Origin: Antrihabitans stalactiti
GTDB taxonomy: Bacteria; Actinomycetota; Actinomycetes; Mycobacteriales; Mycobacteriaceae
Reading direction: 5' to 3'
NCBI RefSeq assembly: GCF_012932915.1
Contig: NZ_VCQU01000007.1
Location: forward strand, 248,001 to 312,000
DNA length: 64,000 nucleotides
The stretch's first letter is position 1, and each line of letters opens with the position of its first letter. Below, one piece after another: positions 51,493 through 59,623 of the stretch. The position numbers and the translations under genes are program-made. Below the pieces are notes generated by a model. It was not told where the DNA came from. It worked only from the letters and a program-made list of their open reading frames with translations, and did no database searches.

Positions 51493-53583
51493 ATGCCCTG
51501 GAGATCGCTGTCGGATGTGAAGCGATTTCTCGCCTTGTCGGACCCCGGTCGCGTGCGATTGCGGAGCGCCACGGCCGTGACCCTGTCGGTATTGGTGGCA
51601 ATGGTTGTGCTGCTGGCCTTCACGACCCTCACCGACCAGCCGATAACTGTTGCCTTGTTGGGCACGGTCGTCGCGATGCAATCGTCGGCAGTTGTGAAGG
51701 ATCGAGATCAGCGCAGCCGGGTGATCACGACTCTTCTGTTGTTTCTGCCTGCTGTGGCTGCCGTCTCTGTGTCGGCGGTGCTGTCGCAGTTCGGCAAGGT
51801 CGGCGACGTCGGGTTCATCGTGATTCTCTTCGCAGCGGTATGGGTGCGTAGATACGGACCTCGCGGTAACGCGATGGGCATGGTCGCATTCATCTCGTAC
51901 TTCTTCGGCCTGTTCCTGCACGCGGCGCCACATCAAATACCGGTGCTGACCTTCGCAATCGCGCTGGGGATAGCCGCCACGCTCCTGGTACGAACCTTGA
52001 TCCTCCCCGACCGTCCCCGAGTCGAGGTGCGTCGACTCGTCCAAGCGTTGCGGGCAGCATCGATCTCCGTGCTCGAGGCTGCGGGCAATCGGGATCGACG
52101 AGATCTGGGCATGCTGCGGCGACGGTTGGACCGGCTCGGCGAGACCGCGCTGATGATCGACGACTGGCTCGACAGGCACGACGCCGCGCAGTTGCTTTCC
52201 ATCACCAACGAAGATCTCTCGCTGCGAGTTTTCGACGCGCAGATCGCGACCGAACAACTGGTCAGCGCGTTGTGGGCGCTCGATCCCGCCAAGCCGTGGC
52301 CGACCGGCCTTGGGCATGCCACGACAGCACTCGGGGCATGCCTGCAGAACAACCCCTCCGAGGATCAGCTTCGGGCCGCCCGCAAGCTAGCCGCGGGGGC
52401 CGCGGACAAAGCCGACTTGTCCACCCAAACCGGCATCGCGACCGTCGTTGCCTACCGAGCCGCTCAGGCGCACATCGCAATTCATCACATCACGATGAAC
52501 GCATTGCGAGCCGACAAAGCCGCCGATGTTGCGCCGCAGCAGCAGCCTGAGCCGGAAGATCCCGAAGGCGAGGCCCCGACTGGCTTGAACCCGAGCACCA
52601 AAGCCGCGATCCAGGTCGCCGTCGCGACGACCGCAGCCGCCGTGCTCGGTGAGCTGATATCACCCGACCGCTGGTACTGGGCGGTGCTGACCGCGTTTCT
52701 CGTGTTCACAGGCGCATCGACCCGGGGTGAGATCCTGACGAAGGCAGGTCATCGCATCGTCGGCACGGTCGTCGGTGTCTCGGCTGGTGTGCTGCTCGCT
52801 GCACTCGTCGGCAACAACCAGCCGCTACAGATCGCACTCTTGCTGGTCTGCGTGTTCTGCGCGTTCTACCTGGTGACTGTCGCGTACGCGCTGCTGACGT
52901 TCTTCGTCACCGTGTTGCTCGCGATGTTGTATGGACTGCTCGGCGACTTCAGCGTCGCTGTCCTCCAGTTGCGCATCGCCGAAACCGCCGCAGGCGGACT
53001 GGTCGGCATGGCATCGGCGTTCTTCATCTTCTCGACCGGAACGCGCGCGACCCTCGCCGAGAAGGTCGACGCGTACCTCGATCTCATGAGCGAGGTGATC
53101 AACGGCGGCGTCGACGCTGTCGTTGCTCCCGGTGGCGACACCGACCTCGTCACCAACACCCGCCGGCTGGACAACGCGCTGCAAGAGGTGATCACGGCAG
53201 GCAAGCCACTCGAACTGGGGCCGACCACGCGCAACAGACGAGGTGCCAAACGGCTGCTGCGAATTCTGCAGTCGAGCAACCGATCCGCCCACGCCTTCGC
53301 GCGAGCTGGCGTGAATGCCGCTCGGGCAGAGCCCGACTCCGCACCGAGCGCGGAAACGGCGGCCGCGTTGCGCGGAGCCGCCGACCATGTACTCGGTACT
53401 GTCGAAGCCGTCCGCCAGGTCGTTGCAGGCGAGTCCGTCCCACCGACCGAAAAAGTAACCGAAACAACGATATTGGACGTCCTGCGTACATCGTCGAACG
53501 CACCGGGCCCGGTGCGAGGAGCAGTCCGAGCGCTGAGCACGCTGCAGCGCGCACTAGGCGAGGCAACCACCTTCGTTCGATAG
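51493..53583 (+). CDS. FUSC-family membrane protein (aromatic-acid-exporter-like)
   Basis: A 696-residue protein with the two-block FUSC layout: a first set of six hydrophobic segments (residues about 25-170), a cytosolic helical region (180-360), a second membrane block (370-520; IQVAVATTAAAVLGELIS, WYWAVLTAFLVFTGASTRGE, AETAAGGLVGMASAFFIF) and a C-terminal cytosolic helical domain. FUSC proteins (YccS/AaeB group) export aromatic or fusaric-acid-like compounds. The SPDRWYWAVLTAFLVFTG segment is typical. It follows an iron-box hydrolase and lies about 1.7 kb past the amino/nitro-phenyl cluster; a role in exporting that product is possible but unproven. Confidence 0.88.
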   Translation: MPWRSLSDVKRFLALSDPGRVRLRSATAVTLSVLVAMVVLLAFTTLTDQPITVALLGTVVAMQSSAVVKDRDQRSRVITTLLLFLPAVAAVSVSAVLSQFGKVGDVGFIVILFAAVWVRRYGPRGNAMGMVAFISYFFGLFLHAAPHQIPVLTFAIALGIAATLLVRTLILPDRPRVEVRRLVQALRAASISVLEAAGNRDRRDLGMLRRRLDRLGETALMIDDWLDRHDAAQLLSITNEDLSLRVFDAQIATEQLVSALWALDPAKPWPTGLGHATTALGACLQNNPSEDQLRAARKLAAGAADKADLSTQTGIATVVAYRAAQAHIAIHHITMNALRADKAADVAPQQQPEPEDPEGEAPTGLNPSTKAAIQVAVATTAAAVLGELISPDRWYWAVLTAFLVFTGASTRGEILTKAGHRIVGTVVGVSAGVLLAALVGNNQPLQIALLLVCVFCAFYLVTVAYALLTFFVTVLLAMLYGLLGDFSVAVLQLRIAETAAGGLVGMASAFFIFSTGTRATLAEKVDAYLDLMSEVINGGVDAVVAPGGDTDLVTNTRRLDNALQEVITAGKPLELGPTTRNRRGAKRLLRILQSSNRSAHAFARAGVNAARAEPDSAPSAETAAALRGAADHVLGTVEAVRQVVAGESVPPTEKVTETTILDVLRTSSNAPGPVRGAVRALSTLQRALGEATTFVR

Positions 53584-53619
53584 GTCCATTTTGCGCGTGG
53601 ACGTGAAATACTCAGGTCC

Positions 53620-54627
53620 GTGCGTGCGTCGCAAATGAGCGTGGACGAGGCCGTGGCTCCACGTTTTCCACACATCGCGATCGGTCGTGCGCACTATGAG
53701 AGCACCTATCTGAAGGCGTGCCATCCCGACGAGCCGCTCGGGATGTGGATTCGGTACACGATCCGCAAAAGCCCCGGCCAGCGACCCATGGGCTCGGTCT
53801 GGTGCACGGTGTTCGAGTCGGACGGTCCGACTGCCGTCAAGGTGAACAGCGACGTGTTGGCAACGCCGGACGGCACCTCGCTTGCAATCGGCGACCACGG
53901 CTCGATCAGTGCACGAGGTGCATCCGGCTCCGCGGCGGCGTCGGACGTGAGTGCTCGATGGAACATTCGATTCAGCGGCGATGAAGGTCCATTGGCGCAC
54001 CTGCCCTATGCCTGGATGTACCGAGCGCCGCTGCCGAAAACGAAGTCGACGAGTCCGCGACCCGACATGCGGCTCAACGGGTCGTTCACGCTGAACGACC
54101 GCGAAATCTCGCTCGACGGTTGGCGCGGGATGCTCGGGCACAACTGGGGTACCGAGCATGCACACCGCTGGATCTGGTTGCAGGCCAGCGGTTTTGCCGA
54201 AAGCCCTGGTACCTGGCTCGACGTTGTCCTCGGTAGGCTGAACATCGGACCCTTCACCACACCGTGGGTGGCGAGTGGGGTGATCAGCCATGCCGGTGTC
54301 CGGCACCGAATCGGCGGCCCCCACCGGGCCCGCGCGACAGCGATCCGCGAATATGTCGGCGGCAATACCCTGTCGCTTCCCGGCGACGCACTTGTCGCCG
54401 ACGTCGAGGTCACGGCACCGCAAGAAAGGTTCGTGGGCTGGCGCTATGCCGACCCCGCCGGCGGCGAACACCAGGTCCGCAACTGCTCGATCGCGTCCAT
54501 GGCGCTGACGCTGACCGGCACCGGATCGGGCCCGACGTCGCTGCACACGGCCTTCGGTGCTACCTACGAATTGGGGACTGCGGAGTTCGACGACACGTTA
54601 CCGATGCAGCCTTATCCGGACCAGTGA
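53620..54627 (+). CDS. lipocalin-like protein (AttH/tocopherol-cyclase-like)
   Basis: A 335-residue soluble protein. GTG 53620 or ATG 53635 (MSVDEAVAPR) could be the start. It has the AttH/CrtC-like beta-rich layout, with GWRGMLGHNWGTEHAHRW followed by IWLQASGFAESP in the middle, a pattern shared with tocopherol cyclase and AttH-type proteins. These bind isoprenoid or other hydrophobic ligands; in actinobacteria the role is unknown. It lies between the FUSC gene and the glutamine-synthetase-like gene, 15 bases upstream of the latter, so may belong to one operon. Confidence 0.7.
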   Translation: MRASQMSVDEAVAPRFPHIAIGRAHYESTYLKACHPDEPLGMWIRYTIRKSPGQRPMGSVWCTVFESDGPTAVKVNSDVLATPDGTSLAIGDHGSISARGASGSAAASDVSARWNIRFSGDEGPLAHLPYAWMYRAPLPKTKSTSPRPDMRLNGSFTLNDREISLDGWRGMLGHNWGTEHAHRWIWLQASGFAESPGTWLDVVLGRLNIGPFTTPWVASGVISHAGVRHRIGGPHRARATAIREYVGGNTLSLPGDALVADVEVTAPQERFVGWRYADPAGGEHQVRNCSIASMALTLTGTGSGPTSLHTAFGATYELGTAEFDDTLPMQPYPDQ

Positions 54628-54642
54628 AGGCATGATTATCGC

Positions 54643-56001
54643 GTGAGCAAGGCTTCGGCAATCGACGCTTCGGCGATCGAGAACGTACGGGACGAACTGG
54701 CGGCGGCGGGTGTGCGGTCGGTCATCGGGTCCGTCGTCAACGCCGCAGGCCTCACGTTGGCGAAGACGGTCCCGCTCGAACGGCTCGACGTCTTTCATCG
54801 CGCTGGACTGGGCGTGTCGCCGGTGTGGCATGCGTTCTGCATCGACGGGCATATCGCTTTCACCGACACCATCACGGCGGTGGGTGACGAGCGGGTGCGC
54901 ATCGATATCGACGGCGTGCGGAATCTTGGCGACGGGCTGGCGTGGGGGCCTGCGGACTACTTTCTCCAGGACGGTCAACGAAGTGCGAATTGCGCACGTG
55001 GACTGCTGCTTTCGATCGAAAGACGCCTAGCTGACGCGGGCCTTGCAGCCCAGGTCGGCCATGAACTCGAGTTCGTGCTCACCGCACCCGACGGCTCTGA
55101 GCTCCACGAGCCGGGATGGGTCCCGTACGGAATCGCCGGCCTGCTCGACTCGGAGGCCTTCATCGGCGACCTGTTCGATGCCGCGCGTGTCGCAGATTTG
55201 CCGATCGAACAACTGCACCGCGAATACGGACCCAACCAGTTCGAATTCTCGCTCGCGCCTGCTACGCCCGTCGCAGCTGCCGATAGCGTGGTGCTTGCCA
55301 AGGCCATCGTCGGCAGGGTTGCGCGCCGACACAATGTGCGGCCGTCGTTCTCCCCCATGCCGTTCATCGGCGGCGCCGGAAACGGTGCACACCAGCACTT
55401 TTCGCTGACCCGCGATGGCGTTCCGCTCTTTGGCGGCGGCTCCGGACCGTACGGCCTCACCGCTGAGGGTGGCGCAGTGATCGGGGGCATCGTCGCGAAT
55501 TTGCCTGCCGTGCAAGGGTTATTGACCGGCTCGGTCCTGTCGGGCGCGCGACTGGCGCCTGGGTCGTGGTCCGGCGTCCACCTGTGTTGGGGACGGGAAA
55601 ATCGCGAGGCAGCAGTGCGCCTGGTCGAAGGCGGACCGAGCAACCCGTACGGCGCCAACCTCGAGGTCAAGATCACCGATCCGTCGGCGAACACCTACGT
55701 CGCTTCCGCGACAGTGCTTGCACTCGCACTCGACGGGATCACGCGAAATATCCCGCTGCCGAACGAATTTGCCGACGATCCGTCGAAATGTTCCACGGAG
55801 GAGCTAGCGACTCGCGGAGTTCCGCTGCTGCCGAACGACATTGCGACCGTGATCGAATCCTTGGCCGCCTCGCGCTATACGCGCGATCTGCTCGGTGCTG
55901 CAATCGTCGACGCGACGGTCGCAACTCGACGGCATGAGCAGACCCTACTTGACTCCCTCGCCGACCTTGCCGAGCGCTTCCGGCTCGCCTGGACGATCTG
56001 A
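54643..56001 (+). CDS. glutamine-synthetase-family ligase (GlnA-like, not core GlnA)
   Basis: GTG 54643 starts a 452-residue GS-fold enzyme. The beta-Grasp N-terminal domain is followed by the catalytic barrel: VGHELEFVLTAPDGSE, HREYGPNQFEFSLAPATPVA, GGAGNGAHQHFSLTRDGVP (metal/ATP), and VEGGPSNPYGANLEVKI. It differs from GlnA in lacking the Tyr adenylylation site motif and in its YG(P)NQFEF segment, as in gamma-glutamylpolyamine or aromatic-amine ligases (PuuA, IpuC, GlnA3-like). It should ligate glutamate to an amine. The amine is unknown. A strong hairpin follows four bases after the stop. Confidence 0.88.
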   Translation: MSKASAIDASAIENVRDELAAAGVRSVIGSVVNAAGLTLAKTVPLERLDVFHRAGLGVSPVWHAFCIDGHIAFTDTITAVGDERVRIDIDGVRNLGDGLAWGPADYFLQDGQRSANCARGLLLSIERRLADAGLAAQVGHELEFVLTAPDGSELHEPGWVPYGIAGLLDSEAFIGDLFDAARVADLPIEQLHREYGPNQFEFSLAPATPVAAADSVVLAKAIVGRVARRHNVRPSFSPMPFIGGAGNGAHQHFSLTRDGVPLFGGGSGPYGLTAEGGAVIGGIVANLPAVQGLLTGSVLSGARLAPGSWSGVHLCWGRENREAAVRLVEGGPSNPYGANLEVKITDPSANTYVASATVLALALDGITRNIPLPNEFADDPSKCSTEELATRGVPLLPNDIATVIESLAASRYTRDLLGAAIVDATVATRRHEQTLLDSLADLAERFRLAWTI

Positions 56002-56004
56002 GCA

Positions 56005-56039
56005 GGAGGCTGGACAATCACCGCGATTGTCCAGCCTCC
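56005..56039. terminator. 15-base-arm bidirectional terminator
   Basis: Perfect arms GGAGGCTGGACAATC (56005-56019) and GATTGTCCAGCCTCC (56025-56039) enclose ACCGC. It lies three bases after the GS-like stop and eight before the convergent LGFP lipoprotein stop, so it can stop transcripts from both sides. Confidence 0.9.
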
Positions 56040-56047
56040 CAACTACA

Positions 56048-56596
56048 TCAGTTTGCTACGACGACTGCCGTCGCGTCGCCTGGCGTCCAAGTGACAGTGC
56101 CCTTTTCGAAGGTCGTCTGCTTCTTGCCGTCAGGGGTGTCCGTCTCATCGCTGGTCGGGTAACCGAGCTGCCCCTGCGAGCCCCCGAGCTCGTTCCACTT
56201 GTCGCGGATCAATCCCCAGGTGATGTAGGACTTTCCGTTGTGAACGACGATGACGCCGCCGTCGAACTGCTGGAAGGTGCCACCGTCTGGGTTCGTCTGC
56301 TGCTCGCCCTTCGGTGCGCCGAGCGCCGTCTTTGCTGCGTCGGTGGCCGCGTTGTACTTCGTGTAGATGTCGCCGGTGACCGTGTATTCCACGCCGTCCG
56401 CGCCCTTGATCTTCGTCTCGCCTGCCGCAGCAGTGCCGGTCGTCGTTCCGTGTGCACCTGACATGACATGGGACGTCGCCGAGCTCGCTGTATCGCTAGC
56501 CTTGTCCTTGTCGTCGTCACTACAACCCGCACCTACCAGCGCGACAGCCGCAATGGCGGCGCAGAACGCTGCAGTTCGTTTTGTTGCATTGTGCAT
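56048..56596 (-). CDS. LGFP-repeat lipoprotein
   Basis: The 182-residue product has a lipoprotein signal (CAAIAAVALVGAGC), a Ser/Thr/Ala linker with KIKGADGVEYTVTGDIYTKY, and two LGFP repeats: AAKTALGAPKGEQQTNPDGG then TFQQFDGGVIVVHNGKSYIT, and NELGGSQGQLGYPTSDETDT then KKQTTFEKGTVTWTPGD. LGFP repeats are typical of Mycobacteriales surface proteins, often fused to mycolyltransferases, and probably bind the arabinogalactan-mycolate layer. Here they stand alone on a lipid-anchored protein. The gene is monocistronic and leftward. Confidence 0.9.
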   Translation of the reverse strand: MHNATKRTAAFCAAIAAVALVGAGCSDDDKDKASDTASSATSHVMSGAHGTTTGTAAAGETKIKGADGVEYTVTGDIYTKYNAATDAAKTALGAPKGEQQTNPDGGTFQQFDGGVIVVHNGKSYITWGLIRDKWNELGGSQGQLGYPTSDETDTPDGKKQTTFEKGTVTWTPGDATAVVVAN

Positions 56597-56963
56597 GCTT
56601 CAAATCCTCTCGCATTGTGAGGAGGCGCCCCGGTCGACACACCTCGCAGCGACCGTACCCCGATGGTCCGGCAACATCCTCGCAATTCGATGAACAAAGG
56701 GAATCTGTTTGTTCTCGCGTTCGGAGAGTATTGATTCTGCTGCCCAACAACAGGTTTGCCGTCGATTCGGCTGAATTCTCGGTCAGGCGAATACTTTGCG
56801 CGGCGTATGGGTACACCTGCCTGACGCTTCACAGCGTTCATCATCTGCTTGCCATTGGGGTCGTGAGTCTTTTAGGAGTCTCTGGACTCCTAAAAGACTC
56901 ACGACCCATGGAGGCGTAAAGTTCGGGTCTCGGGGATATCCGCAATACGATTCAGGAGTGCCC
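56597..56963. other. intergenic region with palindrome copy C
   Basis: This 367-base stretch upstream of the LGFP lipoprotein holds its promoter at the left and the dispersed palindrome at 56858-56907 near the right. A GGAG site (56954-56957) precedes a possible 22-residue peptide gene. No longer gene with coding signs was found on either strand. Confidence 0.6.
56858..56907. repeat. dispersed palindrome, copy C (23-4-23)
   Basis: GGGTC plus GTGAGTCTTTTAGGAGTC, loop TCTG, then the perfect complement ending CTCACGACCC. The 18-base core is identical to copies A and B. Unlike those, it does not follow a gene stop directly; it lies 260 bases upstream of the LGFP gene start and 56 bases before a possible micropeptide. 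Confidence 0.93.
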
Positions 56964-57032
56964 GTGACCGACATCATGCCAGCGATGGACGCAATACTTG
57001 CCTGGGTGCGGCGGATGTTCGGCCTCGCCTAA
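56964..57032 (+). CDS. possible micropeptide (22 residues)
   Basis: GTG 56964 with GGAG seven bases upstream opens a 22-codon frame, MTDIMPAMDAILAWVRRMFG followed by LA, which would be an amphipathic membrane-active helix. Its stop overlaps the convergent SGNH gene stop by four bases, as adjacent real genes do in this window. There is no other support; it may be chance. Confidence 0.3.
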   Translation: MTDIMPAMDAILAWVRRMFGLA

Positions 57033-58294
57033 CATCCACGACCCGTGCCGACGAGGGTGGTGAGATCCACCGCGTCCGCCATCGCCCGGTAGCCGGCTGC
57101 GTTGGGATGCACACCATCCCCGCTGTCCAAGCCGGGGTTCAAGATGCTGGGGTTCCCCGGATCCCGGAGTACGGCATTGAAATCGATGACCGAGTCCGCC
57201 TGCGATTCCTCGCGGATCCAACGATTGACCGCCAGCACACCGGCTGGATGGCTCGGCGGTGTCTGCGCGTCCTGCCGCGGCGGAATAGTGCCGAGCTGAA
57301 CGCGCACGCCAGCGGCATGCGCTTTGGCGACGATCGTCGCCAAGGCGTCGATGACTTGTTGCGGAGTTGCCGGCTCCTGGAACTCCGAGGACATGTCGTT
57401 GGTACCGAGCATCACGATGACGTCGGTGACGCCGGGTACTTCGAGAACGTCATGCTCGAACCGGGATACCCCAGCCGGCCCGTAACCCACGATGGGTCCG
57501 GTCACGGGGTTGCCATCCCTGCTCGCCTGGTTTCCGCTGATGCCCGCGTTGACCACACCGATGTCGGAATGCCCGGCGCCGAGAAGCCTGCGCGCCAAGA
57601 AATCCGGATAGCGCTCGTCGGTCCCGAGCATGGCAGGCCGCCCCTGAAACGACGCCGCACCATCGGTGATCGAATCCCCGAAAGCCACCACTGTCCGACC
57701 ACCGGGAACCACGGCGTCGAGGCCCGCGACAACCGGCAGCATCGGATACGGCAGCAGGAATGCGCTTGCGTTTTCGGCTCCGGTGGCGTCGACATTGGGC
57801 GCCATCCAGGACAACCGCATGGCATCGAAATGTTCGGTCGTCGATTGCGCAACAGGTAGGAAGAAACTCACAGCAAGCAGCTCGAATGCGTTGGCGCGCA
57901 AACTGATTGGATCACTGGTCAGATCGGCGCCCGCCGGGATCGTCACCGTACGGCTGCCACCGAAGGTGACGACCGTATTGCTGCCGGCCACGAGGTTCGC
58001 CGAACCCCCGATGCTGCGGCCGATCTCGACTGGGCCGACCGTCAGAGGTTGGCTACCGAATCGGTTCGTCAAGCGCAGCCGCAGGGTATCGCTTCCCACG
58101 TGCGGGGACACGATCGCCCGGATGGTCGAGCCCTGCAGCGACGCCGCACTCTTCACACCTGGCGCAGCGGTGAATGCCGCGACCCAGGATTCGCACGCAC
58201 TCGAGTTCGGAGCGGCCGCGACCGGTGTGGCATTACTTCCGACAGCCAAAAGGGCGAATGCCGCCACGAGCACCGCCGAACTTCGCATGGTCAT
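57029..58294 (-). CDS. secreted SGNH/GDSL hydrolase (larger)
   Basis: ATG 58294-58292 overlaps the upstream stop by four bases (ATGA). The 421-residue product has a signal peptide (about residues 3-28, cut near VAAAPN) and a beta-sandwich followed by an SGNH domain: block I AFGDSITDGAASF, block II GISGNQASRDG, block III MLGTNDMSSEF, and block V GDGVHPNAAGY with the Asp-His pair. It should be an exported esterase or lipase. It is the last gene of a six-gene operon and is translationally coupled to a second SGNH hydrolase. Confidence 0.92.
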   Translation of the reverse strand: MTMRSSAVLVAAFALLAVGSNATPVAAAPNSSACESWVAAFTAAPGVKSAASLQGSTIRAIVSPHVGSDTLRLRLTNRFGSQPLTVGPVEIGRSIGGSANLVAGSNTVVTFGGSRTVTIPAGADLTSDPISLRANAFELLAVSFFLPVAQSTTEHFDAMRLSWMAPNVDATGAENASAFLLPYPMLPVVAGLDAVVPGGRTVVAFGDSITDGAASFQGRPAMLGTDERYPDFLARRLLGAGHSDIGVVNAGISGNQASRDGNPVTGPIVGYGPAGVSRFEHDVLEVPGVTDVIVMLGTNDMSSEFQEPATPQQVIDALATIVAKAHAAGVRVQLGTIPPRQDAQTPPSHPAGVLAVNRWIREESQADSVIDFNAVLRDPGNPSILNPGLDSGDGVHPNAAGYRAMADAVDLTTLVGTGRGC

Positions 58295-59172
58295 AACCCA
58301 AGTGCGTTCTTGACGGCCCACGCCTGATGGTTGGCGCCGAGTTGATTCGGATGGAACGGAACCGCCACACCTTGCGGCGTACTCGACATCGGCATTGTTC
58401 CCTCCACCCATCGCACACCCGGGGCTTGGCACGCGTCGTGACCGACACTGCCGGAGTAGGTGTCGACGTATTCCGCACCGGTCGCCGCGGCGGCGGCTAT
58501 CAGCATGTCGTTAAGTTCGACGAGCTTTCGGCCCACCCAGGCTGCGTCGGAGTCGGGAATTCCGCTTTGCGCTGCACAGCCACTATTCGTGGGGAGGCCG
58601 GCGAGATAACCGATTACCAGGACTCGCGCCTGTGGTGAACGGGCACGAATCCCCTGCAGCACGTCGATCACCTTGCCTTTGCCGGCGTCGATCAATGCTG
58701 ACATTCGATCGACGCCACCGACCACCCATTGATCCGTGCAGTGCGATGCACCGAACGTCACACACGTTGCGACAACGTCTGCGAGGCCGGCGTCGTTGCC
58801 ACCGATACCCAACGTCACGAGATCGGTCGAGGGTGTGAGTCGATCGAACTGCGGTGCGTTGATACCGGGTACCAATAGCGACTGCGGGGCCGTCATCTCC
58901 TTCGTCGTCGCCTGCCCACACGTTGCGTCACGGAACGTCGAGACGCCGAGTGCTGCAGCAACTTGCTTGGGGTAGTTGCTGCGGCTCTGTGCGCAACCCA
59001 CTGGCACTTGGCTTGCGTCCAAGTTGACCAGCGAGACATCTGCCGCCCAGGAGTCTCCCAATGCCACATATTCCCGGTACGACGGTGCGGCCGCCGCGTC
59101 GGGTGCGATCGAGACCGCCAGCCCAACCGTCAGCAAGCTCGCAGCCACCGCTGCGCGCGCTCCTCCGAACAT
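58291..59172 (-). CDS. secreted SGNH lipase
   Basis: The start at 59172 gives a clear signal peptide (AAVAASLLTVGLAVSIAPDA, cut near AAAAPS) with GGAAC upstream. The 293-residue product matches the Streptomyces-type SGNH lipases: block I EYVALGDSWAADV, a cysteine-rich loop (CAQSRSNYPKQVAAALG), block III TLGIGGNDAGLADV, and block V PFHPNQLGANHQAWA. Six cysteines probably form disulfides. It starts one base after the SRPBCC stop and is coupled to the next SGNH gene, so two exported lipases are made together. Confidence 0.92.
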   Translation of the reverse strand: MFGGARAAVAASLLTVGLAVSIAPDAAAAPSYREYVALGDSWAADVSLVNLDASQVPVGCAQSRSNYPKQVAAALGVSTFRDATCGQATTKEMTAPQSLLVPGINAPQFDRLTPSTDLVTLGIGGNDAGLADVVATCVTFGASHCTDQWVVGGVDRMSALIDAGKGKVIDVLQGIRARSPQARVLVIGYLAGLPTNSGCAAQSGIPDSDAAWVGRKLVELNDMLIAAAAATGAEYVDTYSGSVGHDACQAPGVRWVEGTMPMSSTPQGVAVPFHPNQLGANHQAWAVKNALGL

Positions 59173-59173
59173 G

Positions 59174-59623
59174 TCAGTGTTCCTTCCGTTGAGTTGTGCG
59201 CAAGGAGCCTTGCTCGAGCGCATTCGTTGCGACGTTGGCGACGACTTCGGGGAGCCCCCTGACGACTCCCCGACCGACCAACGCGCCCCACAATCCGGCG
59301 AGTGGTCCGGTGATTTCGACTGCGTGAGTGAGAGTTACACCGTCAGCGCTCTCGATCATGTTGTGCGGCAGGCGCAAAGTGGCGAGCGGAAGCTTGATCT
59401 CGAAGACCATGCGCCGATTCGGTTCCAGTTCGGTGAACGTGAAGGTCGACTTCGGCCCTTTGGACTTGAGTGTGCCGGTCGCGCCGACAACAACCGGTCC
59501 GTCCATCCGCGCCCATTGGCACTCCGGATCATCTTCCGACCAAGTGGACAACGTGGTCCATCGATACCAGATCGCCTCTGCTGCAGCGGTTGTGGTCAGT
59601 GTGTGTTCGCCGTACCAAGTCAT
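59174..59623 (-). CDS. SRPBCC-family lipid-binding-like protein
   Basis: ATG 59623-59621 overlaps the amine oxidase stop by four bases. The 149-residue SRPBCC protein has TWYGEHTLTTTAAAEAIWYR, a gap, LKSKGPKSTFTFTELEPNRR and ALVGRGVVRGLPEVVANVAT, with a hydrophobic pocket expected from the fold. It is a cytosolic member of the polyketide-cyclase/START group. Coupling to an FAD amine oxidase and to lipases suggests the bound ligand belongs to the same pathway, but none is known. Confidence 0.87.
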   Translation of the reverse strand: MTWYGEHTLTTTAAAEAIWYRWTTLSTWSEDDPECQWARMDGPVVVGATGTLKSKGPKSTFTFTELEPNRRMVFEIKLPLATLRLPHNMIESADGVTLTHAVEITGPLAGLWGALVGRGVVRGLPEVVANVATNALEQGSLRTTQRKEH

